Assembly (NCBI GenBank): GCA_021810505.1
Contig: JAJZIR010000005.1
Span: 62,001 to 126,000 of the forward strand
From: a bacterium
GTDB lineage: Bacteria; Deinococcota; Deinococci; Deinococcales; Deinococcaceae
Direction: 5' to 3'
DNA length: 64,000 bases
This document shows positions 17,874 to 25,924 of the stretch, one piece after another; position 1 is the first letter of the stretch; each line of letters begins with the position of its first letter. Under the pieces are notes generated by a model. That model did no database searches and was not told where the DNA came from. It saw nothing but the letters and a program-made list of their open reading frames with translations. The position numbers were made by a program, and so were the translations under genes.

Positions 17874-18941
17874 TCAGAGGATATCCCGGACGGTGCCCCG
17901 TTGGCGATAGTTGAGGGCGTTTTTGCGCAGCCGCAGGGCCAGGTAGGTCGGGGCAGCCAGGGCGCTGAGCCGGGCGTCGTAAGCCGGGTACCACAGCCGA
18001 TCCCCGCCGAAGTTCTCCTTCATGCGGTAGACGCCGTAGCTGTGGCTCTGGGGGTCCAGGACCCGGGGGATTCCCCAGAAATCGAACAGGCGGTACCCCC
18101 GCCGCCGGGCGTCCAGCATGGCTTGCCAGTAGAAGGCGGTGGGCGCTTTGACGTCCTTGCGCCCTCCTTCCCCCTCGGCCTTGGGCTCCCGCAGGCTGCC
18201 ACCGTAGAGGTAGTAGCTGCCCTGGCCCATGCCCAGGAAGAAGCCGCCGGCCAGAGCTCGCCCCTCGTGGCGGGCCATCACCAAGTAGGCCTCGCCGCCC
18301 CGCCCGCCGAAGCTGTCCCAGAGAGTCTGGTAGTAGGCCCGGGGGAACTGGCCCAGCTTGGAGCGCAGGTTGGTCTGCTCAAACAGCGCGAAGAATTCCT
18401 CGAAGCTGCCCTCGTCGCTCTCTCTGGACACCTCCACCCCGCAGCGAGCAGCTACCTTGAGGTTGCGGCGCACCATCGGGTGCAGCCGGGCTAGCAGTTC
18501 CTCCTCGCTGCGCTCCAGATCCACCGCGATGGTGTGCTCGGGCTGCTCGCTGCTCGAGCGCTTCCAGGGCCCGTATGCCGGCGGGATGGGGCCGCCTTCT
18601 GGGACCGGTCGCGGCGGTTCGATCTTGATGCTCAGGTCGCGCGGCGAGGCCCACTCCCGCAGCGCCGGCAGCAGGTCGGGCAGGTCGGCCGGGTCGCGCA
18701 GGGCCGGTCCCCTGGGGGCGTAGAGCAGGCTGGCCCCTAGCGGCAGCGGCTTGCGCAGCAGCTGCAGCGCCCCCACCACCTGCTGGCCCCGCTGGAGCAG
18801 GAAGCGGTAGGGGAGCTGCCCGAGCTCTCTTCGGGCTTCCCCGAAACCCCAGCCCTGCAGCGCGCTGCTCAGGGGCAGCTGCGCCACCAGCGCGTCGTAC
18901 GCGCAGGCGTCCTCGGTGGGGTGGAGGCTGAGCGCGGGCAC
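17874..18941 (-). CDS. FemAB-family aminoacyltransferase (peptidoglycan cross-bridge)
   Basis: This protein of about 355 residues shows two GNAT-like halves typical of FemAB/FemX enzymes, which add amino acids from aminoacyl-tRNA to peptidoglycan precursors. Visible blocks are SALQGWGFGEARRELGQLPY, HPMVRRNLKVAARCGVEV, ALAGGFFLGMGQGSYYLYGG and YRLFDFWGIPRVLDP. The GTG at 18941 with TGGAG upstream is preferred, since the first 16 residues of the longer form look like intergenic sequence; ATG 18989 is the alternative. Confidence 0.85.
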   Translation of the reverse strand: MPALSLHPTEDACAYDALVAQLPLSSALQGWGFGEARRELGQLPYRFLLQRGQQVVGALQLLRKPLPLGASLLYAPRGPALRDPADLPDLLPALREWASPRDLSIKIEPPRPVPEGGPIPPAYGPWKRSSSEQPEHTIAVDLERSEEELLARLHPMVRRNLKVAARCGVEVSRESDEGSFEEFFALFEQTNLRSKLGQFPRAYYQTLWDSFGGRGGEAYLVMARHEGRALAGGFFLGMGQGSYYLYGGSLREPKAEGEGGRKDVKAPTAFYWQAMLDARRRGYRLFDFWGIPRVLDPQSHSYGVYRMKENFGGDRLWYPAYDARLSALAAPTYLALRLRKNALNYRQRGTVRDIL

Positions 18942-19030
18942 GGCTCCACTGTAGCACCGGTTGGGAATCTGGCCCGGTGGCTCGGGCAATGTCGTGGCGC
19001 TGACAGTCGTCGGGCCCTACCACCTTTAAC

Positions 19031-19041
19031 CTACCGGTAAG
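19031..19041. promoter_or_regulatory. Candidate TetR operator
   Basis: The palindromic core TACCGGTA (19032-19039) sits directly in front of the TetR ATG and downstream of a possible -10 TAACCT (19027-19032). An autoregulatory site would be expected here; the palindrome is short, so this is tentative. Confidence 0.35.
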
Positions 19042-19042
19042 T

Positions 19043-19588
19043 ATGGATACCAAGACAGCACTGTTAGAGGCGGCCAGACAGTCTTTCCTGGAGCGGGGCT
19101 ACGCGGCCACCTCCCTGGAGACGCTGGCGGCCGGTCTGGGCCTGACCAAGGCAGCCATCTACCACCACTACGCCAGCAAGCGGGCTCTGCTGGAAGCCCT
19201 CTTGGAGGAGTCTTCCCGCGCTGCCGAGCAGGCTCTAGAGGGCCACGCCGACATGGAGCAGGCCTTGCTGGCCTTCGCCGATGCCTACCGGGAGCGCTTG
19301 GAGCCGCTGACCATCGTGATGACCGCGCTGTCTGGGCGGCGGGGAGGAGACCAGGAGGCTGCTGGTCTGGCCAGCCGGGCCATGCAGCGGGGCATGCTGG
19401 CTCTGAACCGCTACTTCGCCGAGCGCGGTTACTCGAAGCCGGCCGAGCTCTCGGCCACGCTGAGCTCGATCGTGCATGGCGCCTACATGCTGGCCAAGCA
19501 CCTCCCTGGCCTGGAGCTGCAGCCCCTGCTGCGCCGCGGGGTCTCGGTCTTCGTCCGCGGCCTGTCCGCCGAAGGAACTCCCCGGTGA
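19043..19588 (+). CDS. TetR-family regulator of the adjacent MFS transporter
   Basis: This 181-residue repressor has an N-terminal TetR helix-turn-helix: FLERGYAATSLETLAAGLGL followed by TKAAIYHHYASKRALLEALL. The ligand-binding C-terminal part is generic. Its stop overlaps the GTG start of the MFS gene (GTGA), so the two form an operon, and it most likely controls that transporter. It lacks a ribosome binding site. Confidence 0.88.
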   Translation: MDTKTALLEAARQSFLERGYAATSLETLAAGLGLTKAAIYHHYASKRALLEALLEESSRAAEQALEGHADMEQALLAFADAYRERLEPLTIVMTALSGRRGGDQEAAGLASRAMQRGMLALNRYFAERGYSKPAELSATLSSIVHGAYMLAKHLPGLELQPLLRRGVSVFVRGLSAEGTPR

Positions 19589-21057
19589 GCCCCTTGCTGC
19601 TCATCTCCCTGATGATCGGCGTCTTCATGGGGGCGCTGGACAACTCCATTCTGGCCCCGGCCATCGCCGCCATCGGCCACAGCTTCTCGGTGAGCCCGGC
19701 GGCGGTGGTCCTGGCCTTTTCCATCTACTCGGTGTTCTACGCAGTAGCTGTCCCGGTCCTAGGTAAGCTGGCCGACCGCTTTGGCTACCGCCAGATTTAC
19801 GCCTTCTCCATGGCGCTGTTTGCCCTGGGCAGCGCCGGCTCGGCCCTGTCGCCCTCGCTCAGCTGGCTGGTCGCGGCCAGGGTGGTGCAGGCGGTGGGCG
19901 CGGGCGGCCTCTTCCCGGTCGCCCAGGCCATCATCGGGGTGACCCTGCCGCCGGAACAGCGCGGCCGCGCGCTGGGGGCGGTGCTAGGGGTCTTCGCTCT
20001 CGGAAACGTGTTGGGCCCGAACCTGGGCGGGCTGATCGTGCAGTACGCCAGCTGGCACTGGGTGTTCTGGATCAACGTGCCGATCGGAGCCGTGGGGGTC
20101 TGGCTGCTCAGCCGAGTTCGCTTGGCCAGAACGGACCGCCCACCGGCCCGGCTGGACCTCTGGGGAGCGGCGCTGGTGGCGCTGACCTTCGCCTCCTTGG
20201 TTTTAGGTATCCAGACCCTGCAGTCGGTGGCGGCTACCGGCTTCTTCAGCTGGGTGGTGGGCGGTAAATTCCTGCTCGCCGCCGCTGGCTTGGTCGCTCT
20301 GATCCTAGTGGAGCTCCGGCAGGCCGACCCTATCTTGGACGTCCGCCTGCTGTCCTCGCCGCAGCTCGCTCCGCTGCTGCTGGTCTCGGTTTTCATCGGC
20401 TACGCCCTGCTGGGCGGCATCGTCTTCAGCCCCACCTACGCCCAGATCGCTTTCGGCTCCTCGCCTTTCGCCTCCGGCGCGCTGCTGGACACCCTGGCTG
20501 TCGGCCTAGGCCTGACCAGCGCCCTCTCGGGCAACCTGATCGCCAAGGTCGGCGCCAAGCCGTTGGCGCTGATCGGTGCTGCCGGGACCGCGGCCGGCTT
20601 GGGGGTGATGAGCTACGCCAGCTCCAGCTTGGGCGGGCTGCTCTTGGGGCTGACCCTGCTGGGCCTGGGCCTGGGCCTGGTGCAGGGCCCTCTCAGCTAC
20701 CTGGCCCTGGGGGCGGCCAGCCGAAGGGATCAGGGTCAGGTCTCCGGGCTGGTCTCGCTGACCAGGAGCTTGGGGGGAGCGGCCGGTATCACCCTCTCCG
20801 GCGTCTTCCTGGGCCAGGCTAGCGCCAAGCTGGCCAGCTTGGGCGGTCCGGGTGCCGCAGCGGGCGTCCCTTCGGGAGCTAGCCTGGCCTCGGCTCCGGC
20901 CTTCGTCCGCCGGCTGGTAGTGCACACCCTCTCGGGCGGTGTGCTGACCGGATGGCACTGGGCCTTCTTCGCCGCCGGCTTGGCCCTGCTGCTCACCCCG
21001 CTGATCCCCGGCCGCAGGGAGGAGGGTGCCCAGCCGGCCAGCCGGGGTGAGGCCTAG
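19585..21057 (+). CDS. DHA2-type MFS drug:proton antiporter (EmrB/QacA family)
   Basis: This 490-residue transporter has about 14 membrane helices. Motifs of the DHA2 family are present: LDNSILAPAIAAIGHSF in helix 1, LGKLADRFGYRQIYAFSMAL (motif A) and GVFALGNVLGPNLGGLIVQY (motif C). It should export a toxic compound by proton exchange. It overlaps the end of the TetR gene and ends in CTAG shared with the convergent deacylase gene. Confidence 0.9.
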   Translation: MSPLLLISLMIGVFMGALDNSILAPAIAAIGHSFSVSPAAVVLAFSIYSVFYAVAVPVLGKLADRFGYRQIYAFSMALFALGSAGSALSPSLSWLVAARVVQAVGAGGLFPVAQAIIGVTLPPEQRGRALGAVLGVFALGNVLGPNLGGLIVQYASWHWVFWINVPIGAVGVWLLSRVRLARTDRPPARLDLWGAALVALTFASLVLGIQTLQSVAATGFFSWVVGGKFLLAAAGLVALILVELRQADPILDVRLLSSPQLAPLLLVSVFIGYALLGGIVFSPTYAQIAFGSSPFASGALLDTLAVGLGLTSALSGNLIAKVGAKPLALIGAAGTAAGLGVMSYASSSLGGLLLGLTLLGLGLGLVQGPLSYLALGAASRRDQGQVSGLVSLTRSLGGAAGITLSGVFLGQASAKLASLGGPGAAAGVPSGASLASAPAFVRRLVVHTLSGGVLTGWHWAFFAAGLALLLTPLIPGRREEGAQPASRGEA

Positions 21058-22004
21058 CGGCTTCCGGTGCCAATCCCTACCAGCGGGTCGTTGGCGTTCA
21101 TGGCCAGGCTGGTCACGATGAACAGCACCACCCCAGCCTCCGGGCTGAGCGCCTGGCTGACCGGTTCGCCCAGCAGATCGGTCAGGTAGCCGATGGTCTG
21201 CCCCTTCTCCACCTGATCCCCCGCCTGGACTGCTGGGTGCCAGAAGCCGGCCGCCTCCGCCCGCAGCCAGGCGAAGCTGCTCAGCTGCCTCGGCGGCGTA
21301 GGGACCGCCAAGGCCGGGCCGGACCACATCCCCAACTTGGCCATGACCCGCAGGGTGCCCTGGTAGAGCGCGGAGACCGCTGCTTCCGGCCAGAGACCGT
21401 TGCCCCCCGCCTCGGCCAGCACCGCCGGAAGGCCGAGGCGGGAAGCCGCCGCTACCGACATGGTGGTCCCGCTGTCGGCCAGCATCCAGGGTAGGCCGAA
21501 GGCCCCGGCCAGCTCGGCTGAGGCCGGCTGCCCAGCAGGGTAGAGGGCGAAGGGGGTCAGCTGCTCGATCAGATCCCCTCCGTGCAGGTCCAGGTAGGCG
21601 TCGGCTTGGCTCATCCAGCCACCCAGCCAGTGGGCCAGCCTGGAGGCGAAGCTGCCGGACGGGTCGCCCGGGAACATGCGGTTGAGGTTCTGGCCGTCGA
21701 CGGGATTGAGGTAGATGCTCCGGGCGAAGAAGCTGGGGGGATTCACGACCGGCAGCACGGCCAAGGTACCGCTGAGCTGGGAGGGGTCCAGCCTGGCCAG
21801 CTGGTTGGCGGCGGCGATGGAGGCGTACTCGGCTCCGTGGACGCCGGCGGTGATCAGCAGCCGGGGCCCGGGCCGCTCGCCGCGCAGCAGGTGCACCGGA
21901 ATCCTCACCGGATGGCCCAGCTCCGGCTCCAGCAGCAGGCGGGTCGCACCGGTGGGAAGGTGCTTCAGGTCGGGGATGCCTCCACGCCCTTCCTGGCCGG
22001 CCAT
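21054..22004 (-). CDS. Succinylglutamate desuccinylase/aspartoacylase-family hydrolase
   Basis: This 316-residue zinc carboxypeptidase-like deacylase has ligands in ITAGVHGAEYAS (His and Glu) and DAYLDLHGGDLIE (His), and a downstream Glu in LAEAGGNGLWPE. The C-terminal part is a barrel-sandwich-like domain (AVQAGDQVEKGQTIGYLTDL), usual in this branch. The N-acyl substrate is unknown. The ATG at 22004 overlaps the stop of the creatininase-like gene (TGATG); a longer open frame upstream is only a shadow of that gene. Confidence 0.85.
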   Translation of the reverse strand: MAGQEGRGGIPDLKHLPTGATRLLLEPELGHPVRIPVHLLRGERPGPRLLITAGVHGAEYASIAAANQLARLDPSQLSGTLAVLPVVNPPSFFARSIYLNPVDGQNLNRMFPGDPSGSFASRLAHWLGGWMSQADAYLDLHGGDLIEQLTPFALYPAGQPASAELAGAFGLPWMLADSGTTMSVAAASRLGLPAVLAEAGGNGLWPEAAVSALYQGTLRVMAKLGMWSGPALAVPTPPRQLSSFAWLRAEAAGFWHPAVQAGDQVEKGQTIGYLTDLLGEPVSQALSPEAGVVLFIVTSLAMNANDPLVGIGTGSR

Positions 22005-22705
22005 CAGGCCCAGCCTCCCTGCAAGAGCTCCCGGGTCTCCTCGACCGCGACCTGCCAGATGGCCAGCATCTCCTGATCGGAGCGCTGGTAGCGCCCGCCG
22101 TAGTTGCCGTCCCCCAGCAGCGCCCGCACCTGCCTGGGCGCCTGCGCCCGCATCCTGGCGGTGTCGGTGGCCGGCTTGACCAGATCGGGCATCTCCACTC
22201 CGGCCAACCGCGTCCAGGGGAAGTTCTCCATCCAGGAAGCGTGCGAGGCCAGGGGATCCACGCTCAGGACTTTGCTCCAGGTCTTGGATGCGTTCCACCA
22301 GTTGTGGAAAAGCACTTGGACCTCCGGGTGGTCGCCCATCCATTCGGCGGCCAAGCTCTGGGCTGGGGTGTTGCCGCCATGCCCGTTGACCACCAGGATC
22401 CGCCGGAAGCCCTGCTCGCGCAGCCCGTCTAGCAGGTCGGTGATCACCCTGAGGTAGGTCGCAACCCGCAGCGACAGGGTGCCGGGATACGCCCGGAAGG
22501 AAGGGGTGATCCCGTAGGGCAGGGCCGGGAAAACCGGTACCCCCAGCGGCTCGGCGGCCTCGCTGGCCACCCGCTCGGACAGGATGGCGTCGACCGCCAA
22601 GGACAGGTAGGCGTGCTGCTCCACCGACCCTAAGGGCAAGACGGCGCGGTCCTCCCTGCCGAGCTGGTCTTCGATCTGCATCCAGTTGCGCTCTGCTACT
22701 TTCAT
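22004..22705 (-). CDS. Creatininase-family amidohydrolase
   Basis: This 233-residue member of the creatininase/creatinine amidohydrolase family has LPLGSVEQHAYLSLAVDAIL (metal-binding Glu, His, Asp) and ILVVNGHGGNTPA (His). Members hydrolyse cyclic or small amides such as creatinine or formamidopyrimidines; the exact substrate is not evident. It is the first gene of a two-gene operon with the deacylase and is divergent from the amidase operon. Confidence 0.86.
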   Translation of the reverse strand: MKVAERNWMQIEDQLGREDRAVLPLGSVEQHAYLSLAVDAILSERVASEAAEPLGVPVFPALPYGITPSFRAYPGTLSLRVATYLRVITDLLDGLREQGFRRILVVNGHGGNTPAQSLAAEWMGDHPEVQVLFHNWWNASKTWSKVLSVDPLASHASWMENFPWTRLAGVEMPDLVKPATDTARMRAQAPRQVRALLGDGNYGGRYQRSDQEMLAIWQVAVEETRELLQGGWA

Positions 22706-22755
22706 GGAGACCCCCCTGGCTTCCGGGGCGCTGAGGCCCGGAAGCGTACGCCGTC

Positions 22756-22856
22756 ACTGTAACACTGCGCTGGCGGGGAGGCTGGATGGGTGGGCTTGTG
22801 CCAGATCCCCGCGCCCGGGAAGTTCCTTGACCCGAGGGGAGAGGGTGTGTTACAGT
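22756..22856. repeat. 10-bp inverted repeat pair in the divergent promoter region
   Basis: ACTGTAACAC (22756-22765) and GTGTTACAGT (22847-22856) are exact reverse complements. Each occupies the -10 position of one of the two divergent operons. They may be simple promoter elements or sites for one shared regulator. Confidence 0.55.
22827..22856 (+). promoter_or_regulatory. Promoter of the amidase operon
   Basis: TTGACC (22827-22832) and TACAGT (22851-22856) are separated by 18 nt. The start codon follows behind GGAGGAAGG. Confidence 0.7.
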
Positions 22857-22878
22857 CTGACAGCACATAGGAGGAAGG

Positions 22879-24246
22879 TTGTCTGAACCGGGAGTGCGCG
22901 GGATCGCTGAGCTGAGGCAGGCCTACCTCCGAGGGGAGCGCTCCCCTGGGGAGGTGGTGAGAAGCCTGTTAGAGGCGGCCAGCCGGGATGACCTGCGCGC
23001 TGTCGCCTGGCTCGACCCCCTAGGCGCCGCGCGTGGAGCTGCTCAGGCTGAGCTCCAGGCTAGTTCGGGTAGCCCCTTGACCGGGGTCCCCTTCTTTACC
23101 AAGGACATCTTCGCGGTAGCCGGTCGGCGGATGGGCGCTGGATCGCGGGCGCCCCACCTAGAAGTCGCCCGCGAGGATGCTCTTGCGGTGGCCCGGCTGC
23201 GCCAGGCCGGGGCGGTGCTGTTGGGCGGCACCGCCCTTCTGGAGTTTGCCCTGGGCTTACCGCACCCGGCTATCCCCGCCACGGCCAACCCCTGGGATCC
23301 GGAGAGAACCGCGGGCGGCTCCAGCGGGGGATCGGCCGCTGCGGTGGCCCAGGGCTGGGCCTGCTTCGCGCTGGGGACCGATAGCGGCGGCTCGGTCCGG
23401 ATTCCAGCCTCCTACTGCGGGGTAGTCGGCTTTAAGCCCAGCTACGGTTGGGTCCCCACCGAGGGCGTCTTCCCTTTGGCCCCCTCCTTCGACCACGTGG
23501 GCTTCCTGGCCCAGAGCTGCGCCGATCTCCCGCTGCTGCTGGAGCTGACCTCGGGCCGGTCGCTGGAGGACTTCTCGGCCCTGGGCCTGCGCGGCTTGCG
23601 GCTGGGCCGCCTGCGCTCGCCTGGGGACTCTCCGGAGGTGGCGGCCGCCCTGGAGCGCAGCTGCCAGTCGCTGGCAGAGCGGGGCGCGCAAGTCGTGGAG
23701 CTGGACCTGGATCCTCTGCTGGATCCGCTGCGGGCCAGCTTCGGCGGCCTTTTGCTGGCAGAAGCCGGCGCGGTACACCTGCCTTGGCTCGAGTCGGGGG
23801 AAGGCTACGGCCCGGCCACCTTGGCTCTCCTGCGCGCGGCTGCCCAGCTGCGCTCGGTCGATACCGCCAGAGCCCGCTGGCAGCTTGCCGGCCTGAGCCG
23901 GCAGTTGGCGGCGGCCATGGCCGGGGTCGACGCCCTGATCAGCCCCACGGTTCCTTTTCAAGCTCCCCGGGAGGACCCCGCCCCAGGGAGCCCTGAGGGC
24001 GACAGGGAGGTGCACTACACCGCCCCCTGGAACATGACCGGCTTCCCCGCCCTCTCCCTGCCGCCCGCCCGGGCCGGCGCGCCGCCGGGCAGCCTGCCCA
24101 CCGGCTTGCAGCTGGTTGGCGGGCCCGGTCAGGACGCCAAGCTGCTGAGGTCCGGCGCCCTGATCGAGGCTGCCCTGCACCCTGATGGACTGCCCAGACC
24201 TCGCCTCGCTGCCGCCTTCCCTTTCCCGTTTCAGGAGGATGTATGA
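22879..24246 (+). CDS. Amidase-signature-family amidase
   Basis: This 455-residue cytosolic amidase has the Ser-cisSer-Lys triad: Lys in VPFFTKDIFAVAG, the glycine/serine-rich GGSSGGSAAAVAQGWACFAL and the nucleophile region GTDSGGSVRIPAS. It cleaves a carboxylic amide of unknown identity. It is not part of a gatCAB cluster, so a catabolic role is likelier than tRNA amidation. It starts at TTG 22879 behind GGAGGAAGG. Its stop overlaps the next gene's ATG (ATGA), tying it to two substrate-binding proteins. Confidence 0.88.
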   Translation: MSEPGVRGIAELRQAYLRGERSPGEVVRSLLEAASRDDLRAVAWLDPLGAARGAAQAELQASSGSPLTGVPFFTKDIFAVAGRRMGAGSRAPHLEVAREDALAVARLRQAGAVLLGGTALLEFALGLPHPAIPATANPWDPERTAGGSSGGSAAAVAQGWACFALGTDSGGSVRIPASYCGVVGFKPSYGWVPTEGVFPLAPSFDHVGFLAQSCADLPLLLELTSGRSLEDFSALGLRGLRLGRLRSPGDSPEVAAALERSCQSLAERGAQVVELDLDPLLDPLRASFGGLLLAEAGAVHLPWLESGEGYGPATLALLRAAAQLRSVDTARARWQLAGLSRQLAAAMAGVDALISPTVPFQAPREDPAPGSPEGDREVHYTAPWNMTGFPALSLPPARAGAPPGSLPTGLQLVGGPGQDAKLLRSGALIEAALHPDGLPRPRLAAAFPFPFQEDV

Positions 24247-25907
24247 AGAGAACCCGTCTCAGAACGCCCCTAGCCCCCCTGCTCGTCCTGGCCCTGGCCC
24301 TTCCCACCGCCTTGGCTCAGCAGGCTTCTACCGTCACGGTTGCCCTGCCGCCCGCGACCAAGATCACCTACTTATTCCCGATCACCCCCTCCCAGTCGGA
24401 AAGCAACTACAACTTCCAGGTGCAGTACGTGCTCTACAAGCCGCTGCTCTGGGTGGGCAAGAACATCGCGGTCAACTTCCACCGCTCGGTCGCCGACGCG
24501 GTGACCACCAAGGATGGGGTACATTTCCTGATCCAGCTCAACCCCAAGTGGCACTGGAGCGATGGGAAGCCGGTAACCTCCGCCGACCTGCTGTTTTTCT
24601 GGAAGCTGGTTCACAGCATCAGCGCCAAGAACTCCAGCGCCTACTACGCCTGGGGTATCGGCGGCGTCCCTCAGGACATCCGCAGCCTGACCGCGCTGGG
24701 GCCTCACCGGCTCGAGCTCACCACCACCCACCCGGTCAGCGTCCAGTGGCTGGAGTTGAACGGCTTGGCTCAGTTCATCCCCCTGCCCAAGCATGCCTGG
24801 GATCGCTACCCCGGGCATCCGGCCAAGACCCTGGCCTGGCTGCAGGCGAGGGGAAATAAGATCTCTTTCTTCCGCAAGAGCCCGGTGGACGGTCCCTTCC
24901 AGGTGGGAACCTTCGTCCCCGATCAGCGCTACACCCTGCTGCGCAACCCCCATTACAGCGGTTACCAGCCCGGCTACGCCAAGCTCACCGAGCTGTATTT
25001 TACCTCCTCGGACGCTGAATTCAACGCGCTCAAGGCCGGCCAGGTCGACGTCGGATACCTTCCCGCCCACCTCTATGCCCAGCGCCACGTCCCCGGAGTC
25101 CGCTTCGCTTCCAAGTCGGTATGGGGTTTCTACTACATCTACTTGAATTTTCTGAACCCCGCTTCGGCGGCGCTGCGCAGCTTGACGGTCCGCCAGGCCC
25201 TGCAGATGGCTATCGACCAGCCGGCCATGGTCAAGGTGATCTTTCACGGCCAGGCCGTCTCCGATTACGGTCCGGTCCCCTACCGGCCCTCCACCTACCT
25301 GAGCAACTACCTCAAGTCTCAGGTGCCCTACCCCTACGATCCGGCTGCCGGCAAGAAGCTGCTCTTGGCCCACGGCTGGAAGCTGGTAGGCGGGGTGATG
25401 CAGAAGGGCGGGCAGCGCCTCAGCTTTACCTTGCAGTACGCCAGCGGAACCGCCACCATGCAGCAGCAGGCCGAACTCTTCGCGCAGGCCGCTGCCGAGG
25501 AGGGAGTGAAAATCCGGCTCAAGCCTTCGCCCTTCGACACCATCTTGGGCGAGTTGGGCAGCGTCAAAGCCTGGACCATGGTCTACTGGGGTGGCTGGAC
25601 CTACCAGCCCGACTACTACCCCACCGGGGACGGTATCTTCAACACCGGTGGCGGTTCCAACCAGGAGGGGTACTCCAGCAAGACCATCGACCGCCTGATC
25701 CAGCAGACCACCGCCTACGCCAAGACCAAGGCGGCAGCCCAGGCGGCGCTGAGCGCTTACCAGAACGCCTTTGCCAAGCGGCTGCCGGTGCTGTTCCTGC
25801 CGGTCAACAACCAGCTCCTCGAGGTCTCGAGTCGGGTCCACGGGGTCTTGTCCAGCTATAACTCCACCGTCACCAACTGGTCTCCGCAGGACTGGATCCT
25901 GCGCTGA
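24243..25907 (+). CDS. Oligopeptide/amide ABC transporter substrate-binding protein (first paralogue)
   Basis: This 554-residue family-5 solute-binding protein has a cleavable signal peptide ending LALPTALAQ and no lipobox, so it is exported but not lipid-anchored. The signature region is NPKWHWSDGKPVTSADLLFF, followed by typical SVRQA-like LTVRQALQMAIDQPAMV. It resembles the next gene over its whole length. No permease or ATPase genes are adjacent. The preceding amidase suggests that it captures an amide or short peptide for that enzyme. Confidence 0.9.
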   Translation: MKRTRLRTPLAPLLVLALALPTALAQQASTVTVALPPATKITYLFPITPSQSESNYNFQVQYVLYKPLLWVGKNIAVNFHRSVADAVTTKDGVHFLIQLNPKWHWSDGKPVTSADLLFFWKLVHSISAKNSSAYYAWGIGGVPQDIRSLTALGPHRLELTTTHPVSVQWLELNGLAQFIPLPKHAWDRYPGHPAKTLAWLQARGNKISFFRKSPVDGPFQVGTFVPDQRYTLLRNPHYSGYQPGYAKLTELYFTSSDAEFNALKAGQVDVGYLPAHLYAQRHVPGVRFASKSVWGFYYIYLNFLNPASAALRSLTVRQALQMAIDQPAMVKVIFHGQAVSDYGPVPYRPSTYLSNYLKSQVPYPYDPAAGKKLLLAHGWKLVGGVMQKGGQRLSFTLQYASGTATMQQQAELFAQAAAEEGVKIRLKPSPFDTILGELGSVKAWTMVYWGGWTYQPDYYPTGDGIFNTGGGSNQEGYSSKTIDRLIQQTTAYAKTKAAAQAALSAYQNAFAKRLPVLFLPVNNQLLEVSSRVHGVLSSYNSTVTNWSPQDWILR

Positions 25908-25924
25908 GGCCCCAGGAGGGAACT

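Noticed and set aside
22005-22868. Long N-terminal extension of the aspartoacylase-like frame
   Set aside because: It overlaps the creatininase-family gene in another frame; the ATG at 22004 and a TGATG overlap explain the start.
24372-25841. 489-codon minus-strand open frame
   Set aside because: It is the complement of the first binding-protein gene, which has a signal peptide and family signatures.
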